Positions 36,823 through 45,558 of a DNA stretch of 64,000 nt are shown in pieces. The stretch is from Cellvibrio sp. pealriver (GTDB taxonomy: Bacteria; Pseudomonadota; Gammaproteobacteria; Pseudomonadales; Cellvibrionaceae), in NCBI RefSeq assembly GCF_001183545.1, contig NZ_KQ236688.1:3856395-3920394 (forward strand). The letters run 5' to 3'. Position numbers and translations under genes: made by a program. The notes beneath the pieces are model-generated. The model worked only from the letters and a program-made list of their open reading frames with translations, ran no database searches and was not told the DNA's origin. The number at the start of each line of letters is the position of its first letter. The stretch's first letter is position 1.

Positions 36823-37101
36823 ATGACACGCATGGTATTTTGTCGCAAATATAAAACTGAACTGGAAGGCCTTGATCTGCCGCCTTACCCCGGTGCAAAA
36901 GGTCAGGACTTGTTTAATAACGTTTCGAAAAAAGCCTGGCAAGAATGGATGGCGCACCAGACGATGCTCATCAACGAGAAGCGTTTAAATGTGATGGATA
37001 TGGGCACCAAAGTCTATTTGACCGAGCAGCTGGAAAAATTTTTGTCCGGTGAAAAAGTAGATGATGCCGAAGGATATGTCCCGCCTGCCAAAACGGAGTA
37101 A
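36823..37101 (+). CDS. yggX: Fe(2+)-trafficking protein YggX
   Basis: 92 residues from the ATG at 36823. It begins [18 protein letters not shown], with the conserved cysteine, and continues [20 protein letters not shown] and [15 protein letters not shown], all family hallmarks. It protects iron-sulfur enzymes from oxidants. The link with mutY is functional as well as positional, since both counter oxidative damage. Confidence 0.95.
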   Translation: MTRMVFCRKYKTELEGLDLPPYPGAKGQDLFNNVSKKAWQEWMAHQTMLINEKRLNVMDMGTKVYLTEQLEKFLSGEKVDDAEGYVPPAKTE

Positions 37102-37140
37102 GTTGGGTTTTGTCTGCATAGTTTTGTGATATCGATTGAT

Positions 37141-37180
37141 AACGTGCATTGATAACGATAAGTCGTGCACGTTTTATTTT
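37141..37180 (+). terminator. Probable terminator after mutY-yggX
   Basis: Perfect 8-bp arms AACGTGCA / TGCACGTT with a 17-base loop, followed by TTATTTTT. The loop is long, so strength is uncertain. Confidence 0.5.
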
Positions 37181-37258
37181 TACCGGCTTAATCTGCTCAG
37201 TTTCCGTTAATGTTGAGCTGGTAAAAATCTGCTATCCCTCTTCATAAAGGATCGCATC

Positions 37259-38359
37259 ATGAAAAACTATTGTTCATCTGGTTTTTCGTTTTCTGTATTG
37301 CCTCCCATTAAATACGGTTTTGCAATGAGCGCGATGCTGCTCTGCTTGGCGTGGTGTTTATTGTCGGCCTCTGTTTTGGCTGATGATGGTCGCGCTGATG
37401 GTAATTTGCGTGAGCGCATCAAACAGCGTATCGCAGAGCGACAGGAAAGTCGGCAGGGCGATGACAATCATTCTGCGCGCTCACAGGCAATAACGGTACC
37501 CGGGGATTATGTTCGCTCGTTGAAACACGATGGCATTACACGTTCTTACCGTATTCATGTGCCGCCTCAATATTCAGCAGCAACACCGGCAGCACTGCTG
37601 TTGGCATTTCATGGTGGTGGCGGCGATATGGATTACATGGCCAAGAATGAATTTTATGGCCTGATTTCAAAAGCCGATGCTGAAGGGTTTATTGTGATCT
37701 TTCCAAATGGTTACAGTAAATTTCGCTCCGGAAAATTTGCAACCTGGAATGCGGGTGCTTGTTGTGCCGATGCGCGTGATAACAATATTGATGACGTTGG
37801 CTTTGTCAGAAAAATACTTAGACAAGTTTCCAGTGAGTTAGTGATCGATAAACGCCGCGTATTTGCAACGGGTATGTCGAATGGCGGCATGATGTCTTAT
37901 CGCCTCGCTTGTGAAATGCCAAGCACATTCAGTGCAATAGCCGCCGTGGCTGGAACGGACAACACATTGACTTGTACACCCGCTTTGCCTGTATCTATTT
38001 TGCATATACACGCTAAAAATGATGACCGTGTGTTATTTAACGGTGGCGCTGGCGATAAATTCAGGGATGAATCCAAAGTGACTGATTTCACATCTGTCCC
38101 TGCGACTATTGCGAAATGGATTGATCTCAATAAATGTAGCGGCAATTCACATCCAGTACTCAAAAAACCCGGTGCATATTGCGAGCAGTATTCGCAATGC
38201 AAAGGTGGCACTGCAGTTCAACTATGCGTCACTGAAACCGGTGGGCATTCCTGGCCCGGCGGCAGTAAGCCGCGCGCGGATGAACCACCCTCACAAGCTC
38301 TCTCGGCAAATGATGTGATGTGGGATTTTTTTAAATCAATAAACTCCAAGGCACGGTAA
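37259..38359 (+). CDS. Secreted LpqC/CE1-type esterase (PHB depolymerase-like)
   Basis: 366 residues with a signal peptide (hydrophobic about 23-40, cleavage near SVLADD). The alpha/beta-hydrolase core has the oxyanion HGGGGD, the nucleophile in FATGMSNGGMMSYRLACEMP and the terminal histidine in TETGGHSWPGG. Cysteine pairs (NAGACCADARDNNIDDVGFV) are typical of the polyhydroxybutyrate depolymerase/feruloyl esterase branch. A charged linker (residues 45-75) precedes the domain. In a plant-cell-wall degrader, a feruloyl- or acetyl-esterase role is as likely as PHB cleavage. Confidence 0.82.
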   Translation: MKNYCSSGFSFSVLPPIKYGFAMSAMLLCLAWCLLSASVLADDGRADGNLRERIKQRIAERQESRQGDDNHSARSQAITVPGDYVRSLKHDGITRSYRIHVPPQYSAATPAALLLAFHGGGGDMDYMAKNEFYGLISKADAEGFIVIFPNGYSKFRSGKFATWNAGACCADARDNNIDDVGFVRKILRQVSSELVIDKRRVFATGMSNGGMMSYRLACEMPSTFSAIAAVAGTDNTLTCTPALPVSILHIHAKNDDRVLFNGGAGDKFRDESKVTDFTSVPATIAKWIDLNKCSGNSHPVLKKPGAYCEQYSQCKGGTAVQLCVTETGGHSWPGGSKPRADEPPSQALSANDVMWDFFKSINSKAR

Positions 38360-38362
38360 CTG

Positions 38363-39694
38363 ATGGGCTCATCTGATTTGCAAGCATTTCGCGCGCGCAT
38401 TTTGCATTTTACTTCCGCACCGGATATTCACACCGGTGCGGGTGTTGAATATTTTGATGATGGTGTGTTGTTGGTTGAGCGCGGTTGTGTAAAAGCACTT
38501 GGTCGCGCAGAGGATCTTGCGCGGCAAGGGTTGGATTTACAATCCTGCCGGCACTACCCCGATTATGTGTTGATGCCGGGGTTTATTGATACGCATGTTC
38601 ACTATCCGCAAACGCGGGTTATTGCCTCCTATGGCGAGCAATTGCTGGATTGGCTGAATGATTACACCTTTCCTGCTGAACTGCAGTTTTCTGATCCCGA
38701 TGTTGCAACGCAAGCCGCGCAAGAATTTTTGCAATTATTGCTGCAAAACGGCACTACAACCGCAATGGTTTACACCAGCGTCTTTGCGCAATCGACCCAT
38801 GCCTTTTTTTCTGCTGCCGAAAAAATGAATTTGCGTATGATTGCGGGCAAGGTAATGATGGATCGCAACGCGCCGGCAGGGCTTCTTGATACGCCCTCAA
38901 GCAGCGAAGCGGAATGCCGCGAATTAATTGAAGCCTGGCACCATCACAAGCGTTTGCATTACGCGATTACACCGCGCTTTGCTCCTACCAGCTCCCCGCA
39001 GCAACTGGCAATTGCAGGTCAATTGTTGCGTGCGTACCCCAATCTGTATTTGCAATCCCATCTTGCGGAAAATACCCACGAAGTTGCGTGGATAAAAAAT
39101 CTGTTTCCGCAGGCGCGTGATTACGTGGATGTCTACGATCACTATGGATTATTGGGTGAGCGCAGTGTGTTTGGCCATGGCATACATTTAAGCGATGCTG
39201 AAATAGCGCGCCTTGCACAAACGCAAACAGGCATTGCATTTTGCCCGACGTCCAATTTATTTTTGGGCAGTGGTTTGTTAGATGTAGCGCGGCTGGAACA
39301 GGCAGGTGTTCCACTGAGTATTGCGACCGATGTTGGCGGCGGCACCAGTTTTTCACAATTGCGTACACTCTCGGAGGCGTACAAAATTTTGCAGTTACAA
39401 GGGCAGCGTTTGCATCCCTTAAAAGGTCTTTATATGGCGACGCTTGGCAACGCCAAAGCATTGAAACTGGATCACTTGATTGGCAATTTTGAAAAAGGCA
39501 AAGAAGCGGATTTTATTTTGCTGAATATGAATGCAACACCATTGCAGGCAATGCGCCAGAAAACGGCAACACAATTGATCGAACAATTATTCGCATTGAT
39601 GATGTTGGGCGATGAGCACAGTATTGCGCGCACCTACATCATGGGCAAATTGGCTTTTCGTCGCGCCGAAGGCGATGTTTTGTGGGTAGAGTAA
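38363..39694 (+). CDS. guaD: Guanine deaminase
   Basis: 443 residues, amidohydrolase family. It converts guanine to xanthine with zinc. Motifs are MPGFIDTHVHYPQTRVIASY, SHLAENTHEVAWIKNLFP, VFGHGIHLSDAEI, FCPTSNLFLGSGL and the metal aspartate in SIATDVGGGTSFS. It begins 3 bases after the esterase stop; no related purine genes are nearby. Confidence 0.92.
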   Translation: MGSSDLQAFRARILHFTSAPDIHTGAGVEYFDDGVLLVERGCVKALGRAEDLARQGLDLQSCRHYPDYVLMPGFIDTHVHYPQTRVIASYGEQLLDWLNDYTFPAELQFSDPDVATQAAQEFLQLLLQNGTTTAMVYTSVFAQSTHAFFSAAEKMNLRMIAGKVMMDRNAPAGLLDTPSSSEAECRELIEAWHHHKRLHYAITPRFAPTSSPQQLAIAGQLLRAYPNLYLQSHLAENTHEVAWIKNLFPQARDYVDVYDHYGLLGERSVFGHGIHLSDAEIARLAQTQTGIAFCPTSNLFLGSGLLDVARLEQAGVPLSIATDVGGGTSFSQLRTLSEAYKILQLQGQRLHPLKGLYMATLGNAKALKLDHLIGNFEKGKEADFILLNMNATPLQAMRQKTATQLIEQLFALMMLGDEHSIARTYIMGKLAFRRAEGDVLWVE

Positions 39695-39764
39695 TTCTCT
39701 GTATCGCGCTTGGGATGGCATCGGTATATAGTGTGCGCTTGCCACTATTCAGGGGAGAAAGTCG

Positions 39765-41225
39765 GTGCAACTGTTTGCTTACAACCCAATCGGGCGGTCA
39801 GATGAATTGCTGGTGTGGGTGGGCGTGTTGGATATTGCCACACCACCACCGGTCACATTTACTATCGGCACTGAAACAATAAAACCATTGCCAGGGGGCA
39901 CAGCATTTGAACCCTTGGGCGATAACGTGTGCGATAAGCTGGGGCGCGCGTTAAATCATCGCGCGATTTTCCGATTGCCCTGGCCCGCGACGGATACGCG
40001 TTTTACACTTTATGTATCTGCAGGCAACCAAACGGTGAGCCTGAGCAGTAGGCGTATTCCTGCACAATTGCCATCAAAAGGGCGCGACAGTTTTAATCTG
40101 TTATTGTCATCTTGCTATTACCAACCGAACGACAAATCCTTACCGCTTTCGCGATTGATAGACAATATAAAACCATCACCTGATTTCACGTTATTGGCGG
40201 GCGATCAGGTTTATCTGGATTTGCCTTCATCACAAAACCTGCCGCAAAAAAAACATGAACTGGCGCGCGTGTTGGGCAAGAAATACCAAACCAATTGGTT
40301 TTCTGCGCATCTACAGCAGCCAGGGCTTGCGGATGTGTTGCGGCATGGCCCGGTGTTATGTGTGCCGGATGATCATGAATATTGGAATAATTTTCCGCTG
40401 TCCCAGGTTCAGTTGAATAACACCCATTGGGAAAAGGATCGCAACAACTGGCGCGATCTGGCCAAGCAATTGTATGAGCGCTATCAAATGTCGCCTGCAC
40501 AGTGCGATGGTTATTTCCGTCAGGACATTGCGCCGTTAAGCATGTTGTTTCTTGATGGACGCACCTGGCGAGATGAAACAGGTGTGCAAATGTTTAACGA
40601 TGCCACCCACATTGCGATAGACCAATGGGCACAGGATTTAATTGCGCGCAAAAAAAATAATTTACCGGCAGTGGGGTTGTTGAGTTCAGGACAAGCGCTG
40701 CTGATTGAAAAGCCTGGGCGCTGGTCGCGCAAATTGGCCGACATGGAAATGCCCAATTACAACGACTTTGCCGTGCTGACCAGCGCCTTGGCCAGATTAT
40801 TTGCGTTGGATATTCCCGTGCTTTATGTCACCGGCGATGTACATTGGGGGCGTATTGTGGAAGGTAAAAATCCGCGCGGCAAAACAATTTTTTATGAAGT
40901 GATTGCATCGCCATCGCGCTTGATTGATACGGTCATCACCGACCAAATTAATTGGGCCAAAGAAATGTGGCGCGATGCAAGAGGTCAAGGCAAAGATTTT
41001 CCGTTGCATCCGGAAGCACCACCTCATCTGTCCGACATCAAACTCGCTAATCTTGCTTTATCCAGTGTGCATCGGCAGCAGGGCGATCATGTTGCCTTGC
41101 TGCGGTTTCATGCAATACCGGGTGGGTTGGAATTCAGTGTGGATTATATCTGTACCGATGCAGACGAAAAAAAGCGCCGGGAACATTCATCCACACAGGG
41201 GCCATTTAAATTGTTAAGCCTGTAA
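39765..41225 (+). CDS. PhoD-like metallophosphatase
   Basis: 486 residues, GTG start with GGGGAGAAA upstream. Metal-binding motifs of the alkaline phosphatase D fold are visible: FTLLAGDQVYLDL, VCVPDDHEYWNNFP and VLYVTGDVHWGRIV. There is no Tat or Sec signal, unlike secreted PhoD, so a cytoplasmic phosphodiesterase or phosphatase is likely. The N-terminal 100 residues have a beta-sandwich character. The next gene (41297) is of unknown function. Confidence 0.78.
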   Translation: MQLFAYNPIGRSDELLVWVGVLDIATPPPVTFTIGTETIKPLPGGTAFEPLGDNVCDKLGRALNHRAIFRLPWPATDTRFTLYVSAGNQTVSLSSRRIPAQLPSKGRDSFNLLLSSCYYQPNDKSLPLSRLIDNIKPSPDFTLLAGDQVYLDLPSSQNLPQKKHELARVLGKKYQTNWFSAHLQQPGLADVLRHGPVLCVPDDHEYWNNFPLSQVQLNNTHWEKDRNNWRDLAKQLYERYQMSPAQCDGYFRQDIAPLSMLFLDGRTWRDETGVQMFNDATHIAIDQWAQDLIARKKNNLPAVGLLSSGQALLIEKPGRWSRKLADMEMPNYNDFAVLTSALARLFALDIPVLYVTGDVHWGRIVEGKNPRGKTIFYEVIASPSRLIDTVITDQINWAKEMWRDARGQGKDFPLHPEAPPHLSDIKLANLALSSVHRQQGDHVALLRFHAIPGGLEFSVDYICTDADEKKRREHSSTQGPFKLLSL

Positions 41226-41296
41226 ATTCACTGTATGGAATCTGTAAACACACATAAGCCTGTCAATTCGGCATTCATAATATCGAGGAAAGGATA

Positions 41297-42076
41297 ATGA
41301 TCAAGCAAACACTCTCTGTTCAGTCGTTCACCCAGTCGTTTTCCCAAAGTGATGTGCAAAAATTGGATCGTGTTAATCGCGAACCGAATCTGGAATGGTT
41401 GAAACGCGCCTATCATAGCTTTGCGTTAGAAAATGTAGCGGATTGGAGTTTTATTGTATTGGCGGGCGGGAAAGATGTTGCGTCCTTCCGCATTCGCGTT
41501 GCGCAATCCCATTTGCGTGGCGATATGCTGCCATCGTTTTGGTCTGAGTGCGCATTTTTCAAAATCGAACAAGGCGATTTTTCTACGGCGAGCTTTTTTA
41601 ATTTGCCGTTATTCCAACCGGCAACAGCAAGTTATGCTCCTACTCGTAATGGGTTGATTGAGTTGCCCTTTAAACAATTGCCCACGCAAAAAGATTATCC
41701 CAATCTCGCCTTGCTTGCGATTCCCGTCGCGCAAGCAAAAATTGTGGCTTCATTGGATGAATACCGTAAGTCGCGCGTGAGTTACGATGCAGTAGAAAAC
41801 ATCCTGCCGTGGCTCGCTTTTGTGTGGGGTGCGGGTAATGCTGTTAATCCATTGATGCAGCACAAGGGTTTTCCTTCGGCGATGATGCTCAACCAAATTT
41901 ATGCCGCCAATGGTTTTGATTTGGCACCTGGCGTGAATGCCAATTTATCTGCGCCGGAAACATTTTGGAGTGGGGTAAAACATTGGCAGGATTATTACAG
42001 CAAAACCCAGGAGAATGGTTTGCTGCCCAAAGCGCGCTATGTGCTTGGGCACATGTATGACATTGATGAAAACTAA
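41297..42076 (+). CDS. Hypothetical protein
   Basis: 259 residues, AAAGG ribosome site. I recognise no family. It has no signal peptide or membrane segment. Notable conserved-looking stretches are FIVLAGGKDVASFRIRVAQS, LRGDMLPSFWSECAFFKI and LPWLAFVWGAGNAVNPLMQH. Codon use matches the neighbours, so it is a genuine resident gene. It may form a unit with the PhoD-like gene 71 bases upstream. The stop overlaps the convergent receiver gene by 4 bases. Confidence 0.65.
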   Translation: MIKQTLSVQSFTQSFSQSDVQKLDRVNREPNLEWLKRAYHSFALENVADWSFIVLAGGKDVASFRIRVAQSHLRGDMLPSFWSECAFFKIEQGDFSTASFFNLPLFQPATASYAPTRNGLIELPFKQLPTQKDYPNLALLAIPVAQAKIVASLDEYRKSRVSYDAVENILPWLAFVWGAGNAVNPLMQHKGFPSAMMLNQIYAANGFDLAPGVNANLSAPETFWSGVKHWQDYYSKTQENGLLPKARYVLGHMYDIDEN

Positions 42077-43575
42077 TAAGGTTCATCCTGCGCCGTTAAT
42101 TGCAACTCAAGCCGGTTGTTCATTTGCGCCAACCGGTTCCATTCACCGGCATTCACACTGGGAATGCGTTCGGGGTATGGTTCAGCTCCCGGTGCAGCAG
42201 TGATGGCAATCTGCACATTGGAATTCACATTGCGTGTCAGGTTGCCCAGCATCATAGTGGCTTCGCGCGCGTAATCATCCATTAACCGCGCAAGCGTATA
42301 AATTTCACTGGAAAGCATGCAGTCGCCAAGGGTTTTATTGGCGGCTGCCAATTGCGCCAGTCCCATGTTATCTACCGCAACACAAAAATCCCCCACGTAA
42401 ATATTCACTGTCGCCGTTCCTTTGAAACCTTTGCTCGCCAGACGATGCAACAGCTCATGCAAACGCAATAATGGTTGCGGGTCGATAGTATTTTGATGAA
42501 ATTGCAAGGCTGCGTTTTGATTAAACGTCCACGCCAGTTCATCAATTAATTCGCGCTGGTTGATGAGTGATGATGAGCCTGTGGATGCTGGTGTCACTGT
42601 TGCTGCAATATCGGTTGCTGCGATAGTTGCTGAGGTGGGATTTGTCGATGCAACGTCTGTTGCGATGCTTGCTGTATTACTTTCCGGTGCTATGTTGCGC
42701 TGATTATTCAGATGCAGCAGTTGTTGGCTAATCTGTTGTTGCTGCTGTTGGGTGTGATTGAGCTGGGTAGTGATGTGCACTAACAGATAAACCATTGCCA
42801 CTAACGCCGCCAGCACAAACACAATTCCTATAAAAGACAGGCCGGATGTTTGCGGAGATTTTTGTTGAGTAGCTGCTTGCGGTTGTTCGGTGAGTGCCGC
42901 GTTCGAAGTTGCCGCCGCCGGTTGCTGTTGCAACATAGTGCTGAATTCCTGCCGCAAGCTTTGGCGCAGCCCCTGAAGCTCGCGCACCACCCGTGAAGTA
43001 ATAAAGCGGCGATTATCTTCAAGGCTGTGCTCCATATGGCTCAAACGCAATTCCAGATTGCGGGCTTGCTCAACCGATGCCACGCGTCGCTCGGGTTGTG
43101 CCGCAGGCTTATCGGCCAGCGCCCCGGCAATTGCCGAGACCTGATTTGCTGCGGCAATTAATTCCGGGCTTTCTACCGGATTATTGGTTGCTGGTTGCGA
43201 TGGATAAATATGAATGGTTTCCATCACTTTGGATAAATCAGTCGCATTGATCCGCTCTTTGTTGACCACATCCAATGCGCCCAGTGCGCGCGCTTGCCCG
43301 GTGTATACATCGCCACTTTTGGAGGTATACATAATGACTGGAATCATGGCGGTTTCAGGGTTGGATTTAATAATTTGCAGCGCGCGGAAACCGTCAATGC
43401 CGGGCATCAGGTGATCCATAAAAATAACCGCGGGCGCATGGCGGGAGAGGTAGCGCAGCGCGGCTTCTCCTGAATCGACAATGTCGATATCCAGCGGATA
43501 GCGGCGCAACATTTTTTTCAATCGATATTGAGCCGTGGTGGAGTCATCCACAATGAGTGCGCGTTTGATGGTCAT
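42073..43575 (-). CDS. Membrane-anchored response-regulator-like protein
   Basis: 500 residues from the ATG at 43573-43575. Residues 1-125 are an intact receiver: LIVDDSTTAQ, phospho-acceptor in VIFMDHLMPGIDG, VIMYTSKSG and the lysine in DVVNKER. A variable helical linker follows, then one membrane helix near residue 255 (FIGIVFVLAALVAMVYLLVH), a Gln-rich coiled coil and a C-terminal domain of about 170 residues, presumably periplasmic, that I do not recognise. A receiver joined to a transmembrane segment is unusual. It is the last gene of the nasA-kinase group. Confidence 0.75.
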   Translation of the reverse strand: MTIKRALIVDDSTTAQYRLKKMLRRYPLDIDIVDSGEAALRYLSRHAPAVIFMDHLMPGIDGFRALQIIKSNPETAMIPVIMYTSKSGDVYTGQARALGALDVVNKERINATDLSKVMETIHIYPSQPATNNPVESPELIAAANQVSAIAGALADKPAAQPERRVASVEQARNLELRLSHMEHSLEDNRRFITSRVVRELQGLRQSLRQEFSTMLQQQPAAATSNAALTEQPQAATQQKSPQTSGLSFIGIVFVLAALVAMVYLLVHITTQLNHTQQQQQQISQQLLHLNNQRNIAPESNTASIATDVASTNPTSATIAATDIAATVTPASTGSSSLINQRELIDELAWTFNQNAALQFHQNTIDPQPLLRLHELLHRLASKGFKGTATVNIYVGDFCVAVDNMGLAQLAAANKTLGDCMLSSEIYTLARLMDDYAREATMMLGNLTRNVNSNVQIAITAAPGAEPYPERIPSVNAGEWNRLAQMNNRLELQLTAQDEPY

Positions 43576-43737
43576 GGCAGCAAATCCCCGGCGATAAAGC
43601 ATGGGTGGTGATGAATCGATGGTGTTATCGATGGTTATTATCTGCGCAAGACTAACAGAAAATCGGGACAGGAATGGCTATTCAAATCACAAGATGCGGA
43701 AGGGTTGTTGGCAGGCAAATGTCTCTGCCGCCATAAA

Positions 43738-45459
43738 CTACTTGTAACTCATAAAGAAGAGTATGGCCGCCACAATCCAGCCGCTTACAGCCAGTATTTT
43801 CCAGAGGGTATCAGGGTGGGTTTCGATTAACGGTTGTGCGCGTTGGCTGAGCCAGTTGGGATTGGGGCGTTTTAAATCTTGCAGCCATTCACTGAGTGCT
43901 TCGTAGCGGTGGGCGGGATTAATGTTTAGTGCTTTTTCCAGTGCCTTATCCAACCAGTAAGGCACCAGCGGATTGTGTTTCATCGCCGAAATATATTTCA
44001 ATTTATGAAAACTTTTGGCATCCATTGCTTTGCTGTAGGCGCTGCCATAGGGCAATTTTCCGGTGAGCATTTCATAGAGCAAAACCGCTAGCGAAAATTG
44101 GTCAGACGCTGCGCTGGCGCTTTCACCATAGCGATATTCCGGTGCGGAGTAATCCAATGTGCCGAGAATATTATCGCGCGTAAACGGTGTCCCGGCTTCC
44201 TGTACGCCCGCTACCCAGCAGGAGCCAAAATCGACAATCATCGGGCCTTTACTGCTGATCACAATATTGTCCGGTTTTATATCCTGATGCAGTGTTTCTT
44301 TGCGATGAAATGCGCGTATGCCGCGAATCAAACCTTCAGTTAGTTCCACGGCATCCAGAATCGATAAAACGCCGCGCTCCTTGAGTAATTGGGTGAGTGT
44401 CGGGCCGGGAATATATTCGGTGAGGTAGTACAAACACGAGCGCGATTCCGCAGCGGGGATCACGCGCACAACGGCGGGGCTATGAATGCGTGCGCCTATC
44501 CAGGCTTCCATGACAAAGCGTTCAATATAGGCTCTGTCATCCTGATACAGTTCAGATGGCGTTTTCATCACCAATAGATGATTATTTTCATCTTCAACAA
44601 GGTAAATCTGGCTGCGCGTTGATTCGTGCAAGATTTTTTTGATGCGCAAACCATCGATGCTTTGGCCGGGGGATAACACCGGCGGAAAAGGCAAACGCGA
44701 CAACACTTGCACTGCATCGTCTTGCGCTGCAGTGCCCAGATTTTCTATGCGCAGTGCCTGGATACTTAAATTGTCATCGCTGTTGTGTTGCAGCGCGAGT
44801 GGCAATGCCTGATTCACCAGTTCATCCAAATTATCGCGATGGTTCAGGATCAGCGTTTTAAATTCCGCCGTGGGTATTGCCTCGTGTATTCCGTCGCTGG
44901 TCAAAATAAAAATATCACCGCGCTGCAATTCCAGGCTGTGCATATCCACTTCCAGATAAGGGTCTGCGCCCATGGCGCGGCTTAAATGAGTAGTGTGTTT
45001 ATCGATGCGCTGGGTGTGGTCGCGGGTAAGCAATTCGAGTGTGTTATCACGCAGGCGATACACGCGGGTGTCGCCCACATGAAAAATAAATCCGCTATCG
45101 CCTTTTAAAATGAGCGATGAAAAGGTGGTGAGATAACCTTCACCGTAAATAGAATTTTGGCTGCGCCCCCACAGGCTGGCATTCAAACTTTGGATAACAC
45201 GCATCGCCGATTGTTGCGTGCGCCAGGTATCGGGTGTTGCGTAATAATCACTCAGGAAACCGGCAATTGCAGTTTGGCTTGCCTCGCGCGCTGCTTTACT
45301 GCTGCTCACGCCATCGGCAATCGCAATAGCGATGCCTTTGGTAGTGAGCAAATTACCCTCGGGGATACGCGCGCCGACCGTATCCTGATTTTCCGGTTTA
45401 CGGCCAGCTTCACTTTTTTGCGCAAAACGGATGTGCAGTGTTGATTGCAGGTGATCCAT
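43738..45459 (-). CDS. Fused PP2C phosphatase and Ser/Thr protein kinase
   Basis: 573 residues from MDHLQSTLHIRFA. The N-terminal PP2C domain (about 1-240) has PENQDTVGARI, AIADGVSSSKAA, FHVGDTRVYRL and TSDGIHEAIP. The kinase domain (about 265-530) has the ATP lysine in LLVMKTP, HQDIKPDNIVIS and IVDFGSCW. A C-terminal anchor (WKILAVSGWIVAAILFFM) ends the protein. The same fusion sits next to the nitrate transporter in Pseudomonas, so it probably modulates nitrate assimilation. Confidence 0.88.
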   Translation of the reverse strand: MDHLQSTLHIRFAQKSEAGRKPENQDTVGARIPEGNLLTTKGIAIAIADGVSSSKAAREASQTAIAGFLSDYYATPDTWRTQQSAMRVIQSLNASLWGRSQNSIYGEGYLTTFSSLILKGDSGFIFHVGDTRVYRLRDNTLELLTRDHTQRIDKHTTHLSRAMGADPYLEVDMHSLELQRGDIFILTSDGIHEAIPTAEFKTLILNHRDNLDELVNQALPLALQHNSDDNLSIQALRIENLGTAAQDDAVQVLSRLPFPPVLSPGQSIDGLRIKKILHESTRSQIYLVEDENNHLLVMKTPSELYQDDRAYIERFVMEAWIGARIHSPAVVRVIPAAESRSCLYYLTEYIPGPTLTQLLKERGVLSILDAVELTEGLIRGIRAFHRKETLHQDIKPDNIVISSKGPMIVDFGSCWVAGVQEAGTPFTRDNILGTLDYSAPEYRYGESASAASDQFSLAVLLYEMLTGKLPYGSAYSKAMDAKSFHKLKYISAMKHNPLVPYWLDKALEKALNINPAHRYEALSEWLQDLKRPNPNWLSQRAQPLIETHPDTLWKILAVSGWIVAAILFFMSYK

Positions 45460-45517
45460 ATAATTTTCTATTTTAGAAAAAGAAATTGCCGACAGCATAG
45501 CGGTCAGCAATTTATTT

Positions 45518-45547
45518 GTCGTCATGCCCGAGTGCGGGAATGACGAC
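45518..45547. repeat. REP-like inverted repeat
   Basis: GTCGTCATGCCCG / CGGGAATGACGAC around AGTG, 13-base arms with one bulge. It resembles bacterial extragenic palindromes. Lying between nasA and the kinase, it may act as a partial terminator or RNA-stability element. Confidence 0.7.
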
Positions 45548-45558
45548 TCCAGCAATAA

